DNA of 64,000 bases from Rubripirellula obstinata (GTDB lineage Bacteria > Planctomycetota > Planctomycetia > Pirellulales > Pirellulaceae): positions 1 to 64,000 of the forward strand of contig NZ_LWSK01000009.1 of NCBI RefSeq assembly GCF_001642955.1, given 5' to 3'. The notes beneath the pieces are model-generated. The model did no database searches and was not told the origin of the DNA. It saw only the letters and a list, made by a program, of their open reading frames with translations. Below, in pieces: positions 1 through 9,141 of this stretch. The translations under genes and the position numbers were made by a program. Numbering within the stretch: position 1 is the stretch's first letter; each line of letters begins with the position of its first letter.

Positions 1-2
1 TC

Positions 3-491
3 GTCGGGATCGTTGCCGGTTCGACGGGTCTGGTTGCGGACTCGCTAGACATGTTGGCTGACGCGAGCGTCTACGCGATCAGCCTCTACGCCGTCGGTCG
101 AGCAGCCCGCATCCGACGTGGTGCGGCCACCGCCAGCGGAGTGTTGCAACTAATTTTGGGCATCGGTGTTCTCGTCGAGGCTGGCCGACGATTCGTTAGC
201 GGCGGCGAACCTGTTGGTCTCTTGATGATGGGAATGGGTGTTGTCGCCCTGACCGCCAATTCGTATTGCCTGCGCCTGATCGCCAAGCACAAAGGCGGCG
301 ACGTCAACTTCCGCGCTTCCTACATCTTTTCCGCCAACGATGTGATCGCCAACATCGGTGTCATCATTTCCGGCCTGATCGTCAAGCTTAGCGGCTCACA
401 AATCCCCGACCTGATCATCGGCATCCTGATCGCGGCCGTCGTGGTTCGCGGGGGAGTGAAAATTTTAACAGACGTCCGGCAGGAAACGTAA
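3..491 (+). CDS. CDF family cation efflux transporter, 5' end outside window
   Basis: The frame is open from the first bases of the window, so the gene starts upstream and only about 162 C-terminal residues are seen. The fragment reads GSTGLVADSLDMLADA early on, the GS.(A/G)L.(A/S)DS.(H/D)...D pattern of a CDF transmembrane segment 2 that carries metal-binding Asp residues. At least four hydrophobic segments follow, and SANDVIANIGVIISG matches the metal-site helix TM5. CDF proteins export Zn, Co, Cd or Fe from the cytoplasm in exchange for protons. The C-terminal cytoplasmic domain is absent; the protein stops soon after the last helix. The next gene is a TolC-type efflux protein, in keeping with a Czc-like locus. 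The exact metal cannot be read from the sequence. Confidence 0.85.
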   Translation, partial: VGIVAGSTGLVADSLDMLADASVYAISLYAVGRAARIRRGAATASGVLQLILGIGVLVEAGRRFVSGGEPVGLLMMGMGVVALTANSYCLRLIAKHKGGDVNFRASYIFSANDVIANIGVIISGLIVKLSGSQIPDLIIGILIAAVVVRGGVKILTDVRQET

Positions 492-656
492 TGCCGTTAC
501 GATAGTTTGATGGCGGCTGGCTTGACACCGTAATCCCTACAGCCGGACCTTTGCCTCGCGTTTCACGTTTGGTCGTGAGGTTTGTGCCTGATGTTTCGGT
601 GTTGCTGAACCGATGGAACAAGTGGGCTGGTCTGTATTTTCATGGAGGAAGACGCG

Positions 657-2213
657 GTGATCGCGAACGATAGGACCAGTGCGCGCCGACGGCGGGCGAA
701 ATGCTTGTTGTTGTTGGCAGCCTTGGGTTTCACGAGTGGATGTCAGTCGGTTGGGCAGCATGTCGCTCAATCGACTTCGAGCGAACACGTCTCGGCAACG
801 AGCCAAACGCGGGTTGCTGAACCGCCTATCGCCGTGCGGACGGTTGCGTTCACGGACGATGACGACTTGCAGGTCGACGATCTCGATCAGCTGGACGAAC
901 TCGACGTCGAGCTAAACGACGCCGATTCGGACGAGGCTGATCCAGCCAACGATCCCGCGTCTCTACGCGACGCGATGGCTTTGGACGCGGCGAACGAGAC
1001 GGCTGAAACCGATCCGGTCATTCAGGACCAGTATTCTTATGGTTTTGAGCAACCTATAGGGCTGACGCTTGAGTCCATTGAGTCGATGGCGTTGGGTTCG
1101 CATCCGGCCATCGCGGAAGCTCGTGCTCGTGTCGAATCAACGCGCGGGCAATATGTCCAAGCCGGTTTGCCGTTCAATCCGGTGCTGCAATATCAGTCGG
1201 ATGAGATTCGCAACGAAGACTCCACCGGTCTGCATTCGGTGCAGATGTCTCAGCAGTTCGTCACCGCCAACAAGCTGGGGATCGCTCAACAGGTTCAGGT
1301 CCGCGAGATCCAAAAACAGCAAGCTGCCCTGCGAATTGCGGAGCTTCGCGTTTTGACTCGCGTTCGTGCCGCGTTTGCGACAGCCATCGTATCGCAGCGA
1401 AGAGCCGAGATTGCTGACCAGATTGTCGAGCTAGCTGAGAAGTCGATCGAATCAGTGAATGCCCTATTGGAAGCCGAAGAGGTCTCCAAAATCGCTTTGT
1501 TGCAGGCTCGTGTCGAAGCCGAACAGGCGCGGATTACGGCGGAGAATGCTCAAACGCAGTTGCAAGCCAACCTGCGGACACTTGCAGCGGCTGCCGGGAT
1601 GCAAACACTGCCGCCCGGACCGCTCGGCGGCAACGTGTGTGACGATCTGACCGCCGCGCCGTGGGAAGCATTGCTCGCAGAAATCTCGACCAACAGTCCC
1701 GAACTTTCGCGGGCCGGATCGGAACTTGAGCGAGCCAAATGGTCGTTGCAACTTGCCTGTGCGCAAGTGACTCCGAACGTGACGGGAACTGTCGGCGTTG
1801 GTGTCGATGCCGCTACGGACGATACGTTCGCGGTCATTGGCGTCAGCGTTCCGCTTCCCATTCGCAACCGCAATCAGGGCAACATACGCAGTGCCCGAGC
1901 CGACATCGCCGCGGCGTCCGCGGCGATTCAGAACACGCAACTCAGCCTAGAAGCCCGGCTCGCCGAAGCCGTCGGCCGCTACCAAGTCGCGTTAGAAAGG
2001 TACGAACGTTTGCAGGAGTCGGTCGTGCCGACCTCGGAGGAAACGTACAAGCTATCGCTGGAAGCGTTTGATGCCGGCGAAACCGATTTCCTACAACTAT
2101 TAACGGCACAGCGAACGCTCTTCACGACGCAATTGAACGTCTTGGATGCCGCCGGACAAGCCAAACAAGCCGCCGCCGAGATCGAGGGTCTGTTGGTGAC
2201 TTTGAGCCTGTGA
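657..2213 (+). CDS. TolC family outer-membrane efflux lipoprotein (CzcC-like)
   Basis: This is the outer-membrane channel of a tripartite metal efflux pump, about 518 residues. An ATG at 642 is possible, but GGAGGAA at 644-650 lies six bases before an in-frame GTG at 657, so GTG 657 is preferred. The N-terminus has an Arg-rich start, a hydrophobic stretch and the lipobox FTSGC, giving a lipid-anchored Cys. Next comes a roughly 100-residue acidic linker rich in Asp (DDDLQVDDLDQLDELDV), then two OEP repeats with long heptad-like helices (LTLESIESMALGSHPAIAEA marks the first). It lies upstream of a CzcB/CzcA pair and would pair with it. Two other TolC proteins occur in this window, so partner choice is inferred from position only. 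Confidence 0.88.
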   Translation: MIANDRTSARRRRAKCLLLLAALGFTSGCQSVGQHVAQSTSSEHVSATSQTRVAEPPIAVRTVAFTDDDDLQVDDLDQLDELDVELNDADSDEADPANDPASLRDAMALDAANETAETDPVIQDQYSYGFEQPIGLTLESIESMALGSHPAIAEARARVESTRGQYVQAGLPFNPVLQYQSDEIRNEDSTGLHSVQMSQQFVTANKLGIAQQVQVREIQKQQAALRIAELRVLTRVRAAFATAIVSQRRAEIADQIVELAEKSIESVNALLEAEEVSKIALLQARVEAEQARITAENAQTQLQANLRTLAAAAGMQTLPPGPLGGNVCDDLTAAPWEALLAEISTNSPELSRAGSELERAKWSLQLACAQVTPNVTGTVGVGVDAATDDTFAVIGVSVPLPIRNRNQGNIRSARADIAAASAAIQNTQLSLEARLAEAVGRYQVALERYERLQESVVPTSEETYKLSLEAFDAGETDFLQLLTAQRTLFTTQLNVLDAAGQAKQAAAEIEGLLVTLSL

Positions 2214-2249
2214 AGACACCCCAACTCGGATAGCTAAGGTGGGGAGTCT
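2214..2249 (+). terminator. Hairpin after the TolC gene
   Basis: AGACACCCCAAC (2214-2225) can pair with GGTGGGGAGTCT (2238-2249) with two internal mismatches and a 12-base loop. It starts right after the TolC stop codon. No T-tract follows, so it may be a weak terminator or an mRNA-stabilising stem. Confidence 0.4.
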
Positions 2250-2308
2250 GACGAAACATTGATAATTCGGTTGAACTGGTCTGGTCGTTTCCACCGTATC
2301 AACCGATA

Positions 2309-2325
2309 ATACCGGTGTACCGTAC
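2309..2325 (+). promoter_or_regulatory. Weak CsoR-like operator half-match
   Basis: ATACC-N7-CGTAC lies 16 bases before the GTG start at 2341. The left half equals the ATACC half-site found at the copper promoters further right; the right half matches GGTAT only partly. It is listed because the gene it precedes resembles the Cys-rich gene at 25012-25578, which has a perfect site. Confidence 0.25.
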
Positions 2326-2340
2326 CCGAAGGATGTTTTT

Positions 2341-2841
2341 GTGTCTGTCGTTTGTCGTCTCACCACCGTCGCCGCATTGCTGCTGCACCTGATTTTCGGG
2401 TGTTCGCTGCATCATGCTGACGCGTGTGGGCACCACGACCATGACGGATGTCAGCACACCTGTTCAACGGCCGATTCACCAGGTGTCCACGAAGATCACA
2501 CGTGCGGCCACGATCACGAACATGATTGCTCGGGTGAAGACGAGACGGTCGAGTCGATCGACAATGCGGTTGACCTAACGGCTCCGTGTTGTGCCTGCGA
2601 ATCGCAACCTTGTGATGGAAACCATCCGGGGTGCCATGGCGTCGTCGAATGCAGTTTTGTGCCTTCAAGTGATGTCGCGTTCATCATTGATGCTCCGTTG
2701 GTCGCGTTCGTGACTTATGAGCACGATCCGATGCTGAGCTTCATTGGTTCGCTGTCGACTCGTCATTTGGATCAGCGATCGCCACGGGTCGCGACGGACT
2801 CTCTTTCTCACTGTGCTTCTCTCTGCACGTGGATCATTTGA
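2341..2841 (+). CDS. Exported His/Cys-rich protein at head of efflux operon
   Basis: Starts at GTG 2341 with GAAGGA at 2328-2333 as ribosome binding site; 166 residues. A signal-like hydrophobic stretch (VAALLLHLIFGCSLHH) precedes a His/Cys/Asp cluster (CGHHDHDGCQHTC, CGHDHEHDC), then CCACESQPC. These are typical soft-metal or zinc-binding side chains, so a periplasmic metal-buffering role is inferred. I recognise no named family. The C-terminus (HCASLCTWII) resembles that of the Cys-rich protein at 25012-25578 (FSQRFLCIWRI), which also heads an efflux operon. It precedes the CzcB and CzcA genes on the same strand and is probably cotranscribed with them. Confidence 0.75.
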   Translation: MSVVCRLTTVAALLLHLIFGCSLHHADACGHHDHDGCQHTCSTADSPGVHEDHTCGHDHEHDCSGEDETVESIDNAVDLTAPCCACESQPCDGNHPGCHGVVECSFVPSSDVAFIIDAPLVAFVTYEHDPMLSFIGSLSTRHLDQRSPRVATDSLSHCASLCTWII

Positions 2842-2986
2842 TTGAAGATTGCTGATTGATCATTAGCGATTCGGATGTGCGTTTGCGCGCACGCTGAACA
2901 CTGATTGAATCAATCGCTCCATCGTCTGGAACGCATCTTGCGTTTCTGATTTGCAATCAATCTTCTTCAATCATCCATGGTTCTGC

Positions 2987-4528
2987 ATGTCCACGCTAAA
3001 AGCTTGGCTGGTGCGCCTGCGCGGCCCCGTTTTGACCGTCCTGGCGATGGCCGTCGCGATCGTCATTGGCGCGTTTGCCTTCACCGACTATCCACAACAA
3101 CTTGGCCTCGTTACCGCGTCGGTCGATGAGTCCGATCCGCACGCGGGTCACGATCACGGTCCCGGCGAACACGATGACCATGATGAAGATGGCCATGACG
3201 AAGACGGTCATGCCGGTCACGATCACGAAGGTCACGAAGCGGGCCAGTCGATCGAATTGAGCCAGCAGGCTCGTGCGAACTTGCGGCTGAAGACGGAGGC
3301 CGTCACGGTCGGTCCGTACACGAGCTACATCGAAGTCCCCGGCATGGTGACGCGCTGGCCCGGTGAAACGCATGTTTCGATCACGTCGCCACTGACGGGC
3401 GTGATCAACGCGATCAATATCTCTCGTGGCGAGATGATTAAGAGCGGCGAGCCGTTGTTCACGCTTCGGCTGACGCATCAAGACCTCGTCAATACTCAAG
3501 AAGACTTCCTCTCGCAGCTCGGGCAACTGGATGTCGAGGAGCGGGAGATTCAGCGGCTGACTTCCGCATCCCGTTCGGGCGCGATCGCTGGGAAAACGCG
3601 AATTACTCGCGAGTACGAACGCGACAAATTGCAGGCGAAAGTCCGTGCGGCGAAGCAGTCGATGTTGCTGCACGGTTTGAGTGAAGACCAAATCGCGAGC
3701 ATCGAACGCACTCGCACGTTGGTCCGCGAAGTGGTGGTTACCGCACCGCTGATTCACGAAGACGACTCGCTGCATCACGACGCTTTGGAAGAAGCCGCTA
3801 ACCGAGTCGCGGGCAACCCGGCTGCTCGATTGGCCGCAATGCAACCGCCGCCGATGTCGCGGCCTTCGCACAATCACATTGACGCGGAGTTCTTGGTCAC
3901 AGAATTAAATGTTCGACGTGGCGAATCCGTTGACGCCGGTCAGCAGATGGCTCAGTTGTCGAACTACAGCCGCTTGCTGATCGAAGGCCAAGCGTACCAG
4001 CGTGATGCAAGTCTGTTGCGAAAGGCCGCCGATTCGGGTGCCGAATTGCAAGCCACGATGACCGGTGCGGGCGACGAAGTCGAAACGATCACGGGATTGA
4101 ACGTGGTCTACATCGGGAATGAAGTCGGCACCGAATCTCGATCGCTGCCGTTCTATGTCGGACTGACCAACGAGATCGAACGCAGCGAACAACGCGGTGA
4201 CAAACGCTACGTCAGTTGGCGATACAAGCCCGGCCAACGACTGACCGTTCGGCTTCCGCAGTCGCAAGTCGATGACGCCATCGTTGTTCCCAAGGATGCG
4301 GTTGCCGAAGAAGGCCCCGAGCGATTCCTATTCGTTGAGAACGGCAACCATTTTGACCGTGTTCCGGTGGAAGTCATTGCGTCGGACAGCGTCAACGTCG
4401 CGATCAAGAACGACGGCCAAGTTTGGCCCGGTCAGACGATTGCCGTTAGCGGTGCTCATCAATTGCAGATGGCGATGAAGAACCAGGCGGGCGGAGCCAT
4501 TGATCCCCACGCAGGGCACAACCACTGA
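2987..4528 (+). CDS. RND efflux periplasmic adaptor (CzcB/CusB-like)
   Basis: Periplasmic adaptor (membrane fusion protein) joining the RND pump at 4568 to a TolC channel. The frame extends to a TTG at 2951, but ATG 2987 (MSTLKAW) starts a normal N-terminus with one membrane anchor (LTVLAMAVAIVIGAFAF), giving about 513 residues. Residues 51-84 form a His/Asp-rich loop (HAGHDHGPGEHDDHDED and repeats), and the C-terminus ends DPHAGHNH. Both look like metal-collecting segments. Between them are the barrel-sandwich halves (ITSPLTGVINAINISRGEMI and RRGESVDAGQQMAQLS) flanking a helical hairpin, then beta-barrel and membrane-proximal domains. The gene lies 40 bases upstream of the pump gene in one operon. 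The His-rich loop favours Zn, Co or Ni over Cu. Confidence 0.9.
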   Translation: MSTLKAWLVRLRGPVLTVLAMAVAIVIGAFAFTDYPQQLGLVTASVDESDPHAGHDHGPGEHDDHDEDGHDEDGHAGHDHEGHEAGQSIELSQQARANLRLKTEAVTVGPYTSYIEVPGMVTRWPGETHVSITSPLTGVINAINISRGEMIKSGEPLFTLRLTHQDLVNTQEDFLSQLGQLDVEEREIQRLTSASRSGAIAGKTRITREYERDKLQAKVRAAKQSMLLHGLSEDQIASIERTRTLVREVVVTAPLIHEDDSLHHDALEEAANRVAGNPAARLAAMQPPPMSRPSHNHIDAEFLVTELNVRRGESVDAGQQMAQLSNYSRLLIEGQAYQRDASLLRKAADSGAELQATMTGAGDEVETITGLNVVYIGNEVGTESRSLPFYVGLTNEIERSEQRGDKRYVSWRYKPGQRLTVRLPQSQVDDAIVVPKDAVAEEGPERFLFVENGNHFDRVPVEVIASDSVNVAIKNDGQVWPGQTIAVSGAHQLQMAMKNQAGGAIDPHAGHNH

Positions 4529-4567
4529 GTTGTTCGCTTTGCCAAACCAAATCATTGAGGGATCAAG

Positions 4568-7500
4568 ATGCTAGACAAAATCATTCACTTCTCGCTGAAC
4601 AACCGGCTGATCGTCTTGGCGGTTGCCGCGATCATGCTGGGCGTCGGTGCGTGGCAATCATTGCAATTGCCGATCGACGTGTTTCCGAACCTGAACCGTC
4701 CTCGCGTGGTGGTCATCACCGAAGCGCCGGGAATGGCACCTGAAGAAGTCGAGACGTTGATCACATTTCCATTGGAGACCACGTTCAATGGTGCAAGCGG
4801 CGTCGAGGCAGTCCGCAGCAGCAGCGGCATCGGTCTGTCGGTGATCTATGTCGAGTTTGAATGGGACACGGACATCTACAACGACCGGCAAGTCGTCAAT
4901 GAACGTTTGCAACTCGCCGCTGAGCAATTGCCCGACGGCGTGAAACCAACGCTCGCCCCCATCTCGTCGATCATGGGACAAATTCTCATGTACGGCATGT
5001 GGAGCGAAGGCGGCGAAACCGAACCGATGGAGGTTCGCACACTGGCCGATTGGGTCGTCCGTCAACGATTGCTGACCATCCCCGGCGTGTCGCAAGTCTT
5101 CTCGATGGGCGGCGGCCGGATGCAGTACCAAGTGCTGGTGAATCCCGACGCATTGCGTGAATTCGGCCTGACCATGGACGATGTCCACACCGCTGTCAGT
5201 GAGTCCAATCTGAACGCAACCGGTGGTTATCTGGATCAGCGGGGCGCGAACGAATTGCTGGTTCGTGGCCTCGGGCGGATCACCAGCCTAGCCGACCTGA
5301 AAGAGATTGCGATCACACTGCGGGACGGTCGCCCGATCACGTTGGGCGACGTGGCCAAAGTCGTCGAAGGCCCGCAGGTCATGCGTGGCGATTCGTCCGC
5401 GTATCTACGCACTGATGATGGGACGGTCGAAGGCGGCCCCGCAGTGGTCTTGACGATCAACAAACAGCCGGGCAGTGACACTCGCGCCGTCGATCAAGCG
5501 ATTGCCGAAGCGTTGGAAGAATTGAAGGTGTCCCTGCCCGATGACATCCGAATCGCCAACGTCTACTCGCAGCGTTCGTTCATCGACCGAGCCATCGACA
5601 ACGTCGTCGAAGCTCTCGCAGACGGCGGCGTGTTGGTCTTGGTGATCCTGTTCCTATTCTTGCTGAACTTTCGCACGACGTTCATCACGCTCACGGCGAT
5701 TCCGCTTTCCATCATCGCGACTGCTTGCGTCTTTGCCGCGTTCGGTCTGTCAATCAACACGATGACGCTCGGCGGGTTAGCGGTTGCGATCGGCGAACTT
5801 GTTGACGATGCCATCGTTGACGTTGAAAACATCTTTCGGCGTTTAAAAGAGAACCGGCTATCGGAATCACCACGTCCGACACTCGCCGTGGTTTACGACG
5901 CCAGCATCGAGGTTCGTAGCAGCGTGGTCTACGGAACGGCGATTGTCGTTTTGGTATTCATCCCGCTGTTTGCTCTCGAAGGCATGGAAGGCAAGCTCTT
6001 TGTGCCGTTGGCGATGGGATACGTTGTCTCGCTGATCGCGTCGCTTGGCGTCTCGCTGACCGTCACGCCGGTGCTGGCATCGCTTCTTTTGGTCGGCAAA
6101 CGAGTCTGGCAAGTCGTGGTGCCGATTCTAGCTTTCGGCATCGCTGCCCTAACGATGTACTGGGTCGTTCCGCGTGCGATTCACATTCTGCATTTGCCGT
6201 TTGAATTGCCCGGCAATCCGCTGTGGTGGTCGCTCGTCCTGACGCCAGTGGTTTGGGTTCTGATTCAAGTGACCGAAAGAATGCTCGGCGGTCCCGAAGC
6301 CGAAGAAGGCCGGTTGCTGGAGGGACTCAAAGGCGTTGCCGGTTTGGCGATTAACTTCAGCACCAAGTTTGCCGGTCCCGTATTGGGCGTTGCGGCCGTC
6401 ATGGTGGCGTTCGCATTGTTCGCGGTTTCGCAACTCGAACGTGACTTCTTGCCGCCGTTCAACGAGGGAGCCGTTCAGGTCAACGCGTTGCTTGCACCGG
6501 GCACATCGCTGGCGACGAGCAACCAGATCGGGCAAAGCGTGCAAGAGGAGTTGATGAAAATCGAATCGGTCAAGTCGGTCGCGCGTCGAACGGGCCGAGC
6601 GGAGCTGGACGAACATGCCGAAGGCGTCAACGTCACGGAGTTGTTCTTGGAAATCGCTGACGACGCGGATCGTGAAGGCACGATCCAGCAAATTCGCGAA
6701 ACGATGGAGGACATTCCGGGCGTGGTGTCGAGCACCGAGCAACCGCTGGCCCACCTGATCAGTCACATGATCTCGGGCGTCAAGGCGCAGATCGGCATCA
6801 AGCTTTTTGGTGACGATCTAGACGTGTTGCGAAAAAAGGCGGAAGAGATGAAACGACGCATCGCGGACGTGCCGGGTTTGGCAGACGTGATGATCGAACA
6901 GCAGACCAACATTCCGCAACTTCGGATCGAGCTGAATCGCAAAGCATTAACGCAAAACGGACTGCGACCCGCCAACGTCATGGAGTTGGTCGAGACGGCG
7001 ATGAACGGGCAAGTCATCAGCCAAGTTCTGCTCGGCCAACGCACGTTTGATCTGATGTTGCGAATGGATGAATCGTATCGCGAGGACGTCACCAAACTCA
7101 AACGGCTCGCCGTCCCGCTTCCCGGCGGCGGCACGCTGCCGCTGGAGGAAGTGGCGAACATCTACGAAAGCGGCGGGCCGAACATGATCAAACGCGAACA
7201 GGTGCGTCGACGAATCGTGTTGCAGGCGAACGTGTCCGAGCGGGGCGTCGTGGACGTAGTTAGCGACATCAAATCGCGGCTGGCCGATATGGAATTGGAG
7301 CCGGGTTACTTCATCGAATACGGCGGCCAATTTGAAAGCCAGCAATCGGCAACGCGTCGATTGATGATTCTCTCGGGCGTCGCGCTGTTGGGCATGTTCC
7401 TGGTGCTCTACACACTTTTCGGCAACGTGAACTTTTCGATGCAAGTGTTGGTTGCGTTGCCAACGGCGTTCATCGGAGCGGTCGCGGCACTCGTCATTAC

Positions 7501-7951
7501 GGATCAAAACCTGACAGTCGCGGCGATGGTCGGTTTCATCTCGTTGTGCGGCATCACCAGTCGCAACGGCATCCTGCTGCTGAATCACTACATCCACTTA
7601 GTCGAGCACGAAGGCGAATCATGGACTCGCGAAATGGTGCGTCGCGCAGGCCAAGAACGAATGGCTCCGGTGTTGATGACGGCACTGACGTCCGGCATAG
7701 GTTTGCTGCCACTGGCGCTCGCTGCGGGTGAACCCGGTAAAGAGATTTTGTACCCCATCGCGACCGTGATCGTCGGCGGTTTGTTGACCAGCACGTTGGC
7801 CGAGTTCTTCGTTCGTCCGGCGTTGTTTTGGACGATCGGTGTCGGGGCGGGCAAGCAGATTGTTCGCGATCACTCGGGAGACATTGGAGATGAGCAGGCG
7901 GGCATGGGGAAGAAAGAACTCAGTCCTGAACCTGAATTGGTCACAAGTTAG
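4568..7951 (+). CDS. Heavy-metal efflux RND permease (CzcA/CusA family)
   Basis: Inner-membrane proton-driven metal pump of 1127 residues, full length for HME-RND proteins. The N-terminus (NNRLIVLAVAAIMLGVGAW then LPIDVFPNLNRPRVVVITEAPGMAPEEVE) is characteristic: TM1 followed by the first porter domain. TM4 carries AIGELVDDAIVDVENI at about residues 405-420, with the paired Asp residues of the proton relay; the variant with ELVDD differs from classical CusA (AMVDAA). A second porter half and six further helices follow. It is followed by a strong intrinsic terminator. Substrate is uncertain; neighbours (His-rich adaptor, P1B-4 ATPase, two CDF proteins) suggest Zn/Co/Cd/Ni rather than Cu. Confidence 0.92.
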   Translation: MLDKIIHFSLNNRLIVLAVAAIMLGVGAWQSLQLPIDVFPNLNRPRVVVITEAPGMAPEEVETLITFPLETTFNGASGVEAVRSSSGIGLSVIYVEFEWDTDIYNDRQVVNERLQLAAEQLPDGVKPTLAPISSIMGQILMYGMWSEGGETEPMEVRTLADWVVRQRLLTIPGVSQVFSMGGGRMQYQVLVNPDALREFGLTMDDVHTAVSESNLNATGGYLDQRGANELLVRGLGRITSLADLKEIAITLRDGRPITLGDVAKVVEGPQVMRGDSSAYLRTDDGTVEGGPAVVLTINKQPGSDTRAVDQAIAEALEELKVSLPDDIRIANVYSQRSFIDRAIDNVVEALADGGVLVLVILFLFLLNFRTTFITLTAIPLSIIATACVFAAFGLSINTMTLGGLAVAIGELVDDAIVDVENIFRRLKENRLSESPRPTLAVVYDASIEVRSSVVYGTAIVVLVFIPLFALEGMEGKLFVPLAMGYVVSLIASLGVSLTVTPVLASLLLVGKRVWQVVVPILAFGIAALTMYWVVPRAIHILHLPFELPGNPLWWSLVLTPVVWVLIQVTERMLGGPEAEEGRLLEGLKGVAGLAINFSTKFAGPVLGVAAVMVAFALFAVSQLERDFLPPFNEGAVQVNALLAPGTSLATSNQIGQSVQEELMKIESVKSVARRTGRAELDEHAEGVNVTELFLEIADDADREGTIQQIRETMEDIPGVVSSTEQPLAHLISHMISGVKAQIGIKLFGDDLDVLRKKAEEMKRRIADVPGLADVMIEQQTNIPQLRIELNRKALTQNGLRPANVMELVETAMNGQVISQVLLGQRTFDLMLRMDESYREDVTKLKRLAVPLPGGGTLPLEEVANIYESGGPNMIKREQVRRRIVLQANVSERGVVDVVSDIKSRLADMELEPGYFIEYGGQFESQQSATRRLMILSGVALLGMFLVLYTLFGNVNFSMQVLVALPTAFIGAVAALVITDQNLTVAAMVGFISLCGITSRNGILLLNHYIHLVEHEGESWTREMVRRAGQERMAPVLMTALTSGIGLLPLALAAGEPGKEILYPIATVIVGGLLTSTLAEFFVRPALFWTIGVGAGKQIVRDHSGDIGDEQAGMGKKELSPEPELVTS

Positions 7952-7955
7952 TTGT

Positions 7956-7987
7956 TCGTTCCGGTGCGTTGCCGGAGCGATTTTTTT
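7956..7987 (+). terminator. Intrinsic terminator after the czcA-like gene
   Basis: TCGTTCCGG (7956-7964) pairs with CCGGAGCGA (7972-7980) with one T-G wobble and a seven-base loop. Seven T residues follow (7981-7987). It begins five bases after the stop codon, so transcription of the small genes downstream may be partly separate. Confidence 0.8.
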
Positions 7988-8018
7988 GGTTTGAAAAGGT
8001 TTCCACGGAGGATTTGAA

Positions 8019-8363
8019 ATGTTGAATTTACGGATGATTGCAGTCGCAGCTTTGGTGGCATCGGTTTCGTTGGGTGGCATCTTTGCAACGGCCGCTGAGC
8101 CGAACACGGCAGCCAAAGAACTGGTGTCGTATCGCTTGGAAAAGTGGAAGACCACGCACAGCGAAGGCGAGAAGGCGGACAAGTTGGTCGGCACGCTGAA
8201 GAAACTTCGCTGCGAAGTCAAAGTCGGCTCGCACGGCGGACACATGGACGTCAACTACCGCTGTCCAAAGTGGCAGCAGATGGCTTTGAAGAGCCACGAA
8301 GAAGCTCACCAGTGGGAAGCATGGTTGAAGAAGCTCGGCTTCGAGACCCAGCACGCCCACTAA
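8019..8363 (+). CDS. Small exported protein of unknown function
   Basis: 114 residues, ATG 8019 with GGAGGA upstream at 8007-8012. A signal peptide (MLNLRMIAVAALVASVSLGGIFATAAEP) is followed by a compact charged domain with two Cys (LRCEVKV and YRCPKW) and several His (SHGGHMDVNYRCP, HEEAHQWEAW), ending ETQHAH. I do not recognise a named family. The His/Cys content and place between a metal RND pump and a GPHGG-domain lipoprotein suggest a periplasmic metal-related accessory. It sits just after the terminator at 7956-7987, so it may have its own promoter or depend on read-through. Confidence 0.75.
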   Translation: MLNLRMIAVAALVASVSLGGIFATAAEPNTAAKELVSYRLEKWKTTHSEGEKADKLVGTLKKLRCEVKVGSHGGHMDVNYRCPKWQQMALKSHEEAHQWEAWLKKLGFETQHAH

Positions 8364-8370
8364 GAAATAC

Positions 8371-8424
8371 GGAATTGGGAATGGGGGATACGGAACTTCG
8401 TTCTATCCCCCATTCCATTCCCTA
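8371..8424. repeat. G-rich palindrome, divergent member of the repeat family
   Basis: AATGGGGGATA (8380-8390) and TATCCCCCATT (8404-8414) are perfect complements around a 13-base loop, with further partial pairing outward (GGGAATT.. / ..CCATTCCC). It starts eight bases after the preceding stop codon. The TTGGGAATGGGGGAT core resembles TTGGGAGTGAGGGAG in the elements at 17691-17759 and 29541-29630. It could also serve as a terminator. Confidence 0.55.
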
Positions 8425-8465
8425 ACTTTCAAACGCTCATCACAAAATTCTCATCGGTACTCAAA

Positions 8466-8975
8466 ATGAAGATTCATCTATTCGCCCTGACGCTCGCTTG
8501 CTTCACTCTCCTCGGATGTTCCGAGAACGACGTGCAGGTCTCCGAAGCAACGCAAGCATCCGGCCCGGTCGAGATAGACGAAATGCCGCCAATGATTGAG
8601 ATGGATGGGCATCCCGAGCACGGCCCCCACGGCGGCGAGCTGGTCGAACTTGGCAAAGAAGCGTTCCACATCGAAGTGATGCACGGCACCGGAGCGGTCG
8701 CCATGTATGTGCTCGACGGTTCGGCAACGCAGCCAGTCGCGATCGAAGCCGACAAGCTAACCGTCAGCCTAAAGCACGATGGCAAAGTGAAGTCATTCGA
8801 GCTTCCCGCCGACCCGCAAGCCGAAGACGCATCGGGTAAGTCATCACGATTCGCTTCGGCTAATGCCGAGATGGACCAGTGGCTCGAAGCCGAGGCCGAG
8901 GGTGCGGTCATCGTGCAAATCGAAGGCAAATCCTACACAGGCAAGATTTCGCATGATCACAATCATGACGATTAG
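8466..8975 (+). CDS. GPHGG-domain periplasmic lipoprotein
   Basis: 169 residues. The signal ends in lipobox TLLGC, so Cys18 is lipidated. An acidic/Met stretch (DEMPPMIEMDGHPEHG) leads to GPHGGELVELG at residues 53-63, followed by a small beta domain (VAMYVLDGSATQPVAI). The same GPHGG...Y(V/D).D....PV pattern opens the mature part of the secreted protein at 17760-18914, so the two efflux loci share a periplasmic domain. The C-terminus ends HDHNHDD. Its function is not known; metal binding or adaptor contact is inferred from His content and location. Confidence 0.75.
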   Translation: MKIHLFALTLACFTLLGCSENDVQVSEATQASGPVEIDEMPPMIEMDGHPEHGPHGGELVELGKEAFHIEVMHGTGAVAMYVLDGSATQPVAIEADKLTVSLKHDGKVKSFELPADPQAEDASGKSSRFASANAEMDQWLEAEAEGAVIVQIEGKSYTGKISHDHNHDD

Positions 8976-9040
8976 AAACGAGAAGGCCAATATTGATGGT
9001 TGATTCGCTAATCCGAACCATCGTTTGATCCAGTCGTTTG

Positions 9041-9117
9041 CGGTGTGTCACCGTGAACGGCAAGGCTCCCGACCCATCATGCGACTAGCCCTCGTTGGGT
9101 TGGGAGCCGCTTTTATT
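9041..9117 (+). promoter_or_regulatory. Tandem leader hairpins before the P1B-4 ATPase
   Basis: A short hairpin CGGTG-TGT-CACCG (9041-9053) is followed by a 13-bp stem: GGCTCCCGACCCA (9064-9076) with TGGGTTGGGAGCC (9096-9108), one G-T wobble and a 19-base loop. GCTTTTATT follows. It has the layout of an intrinsic terminator placed 33 bases before the preferred start at 9142, so it may end the upstream operon or attenuate the ATPase gene. I could not match it to a known metal riboswitch. Confidence 0.5.
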
Positions 9118-9141
9118 GATAGACAAAAGACGACGAGTCCC

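Noticed and set aside
9041-9117. Leader hairpins considered as a known NiCo or manganese riboswitch
   Set aside because: The conserved bases of those classes that I can recall are not present; kept only as an unclassified structure.
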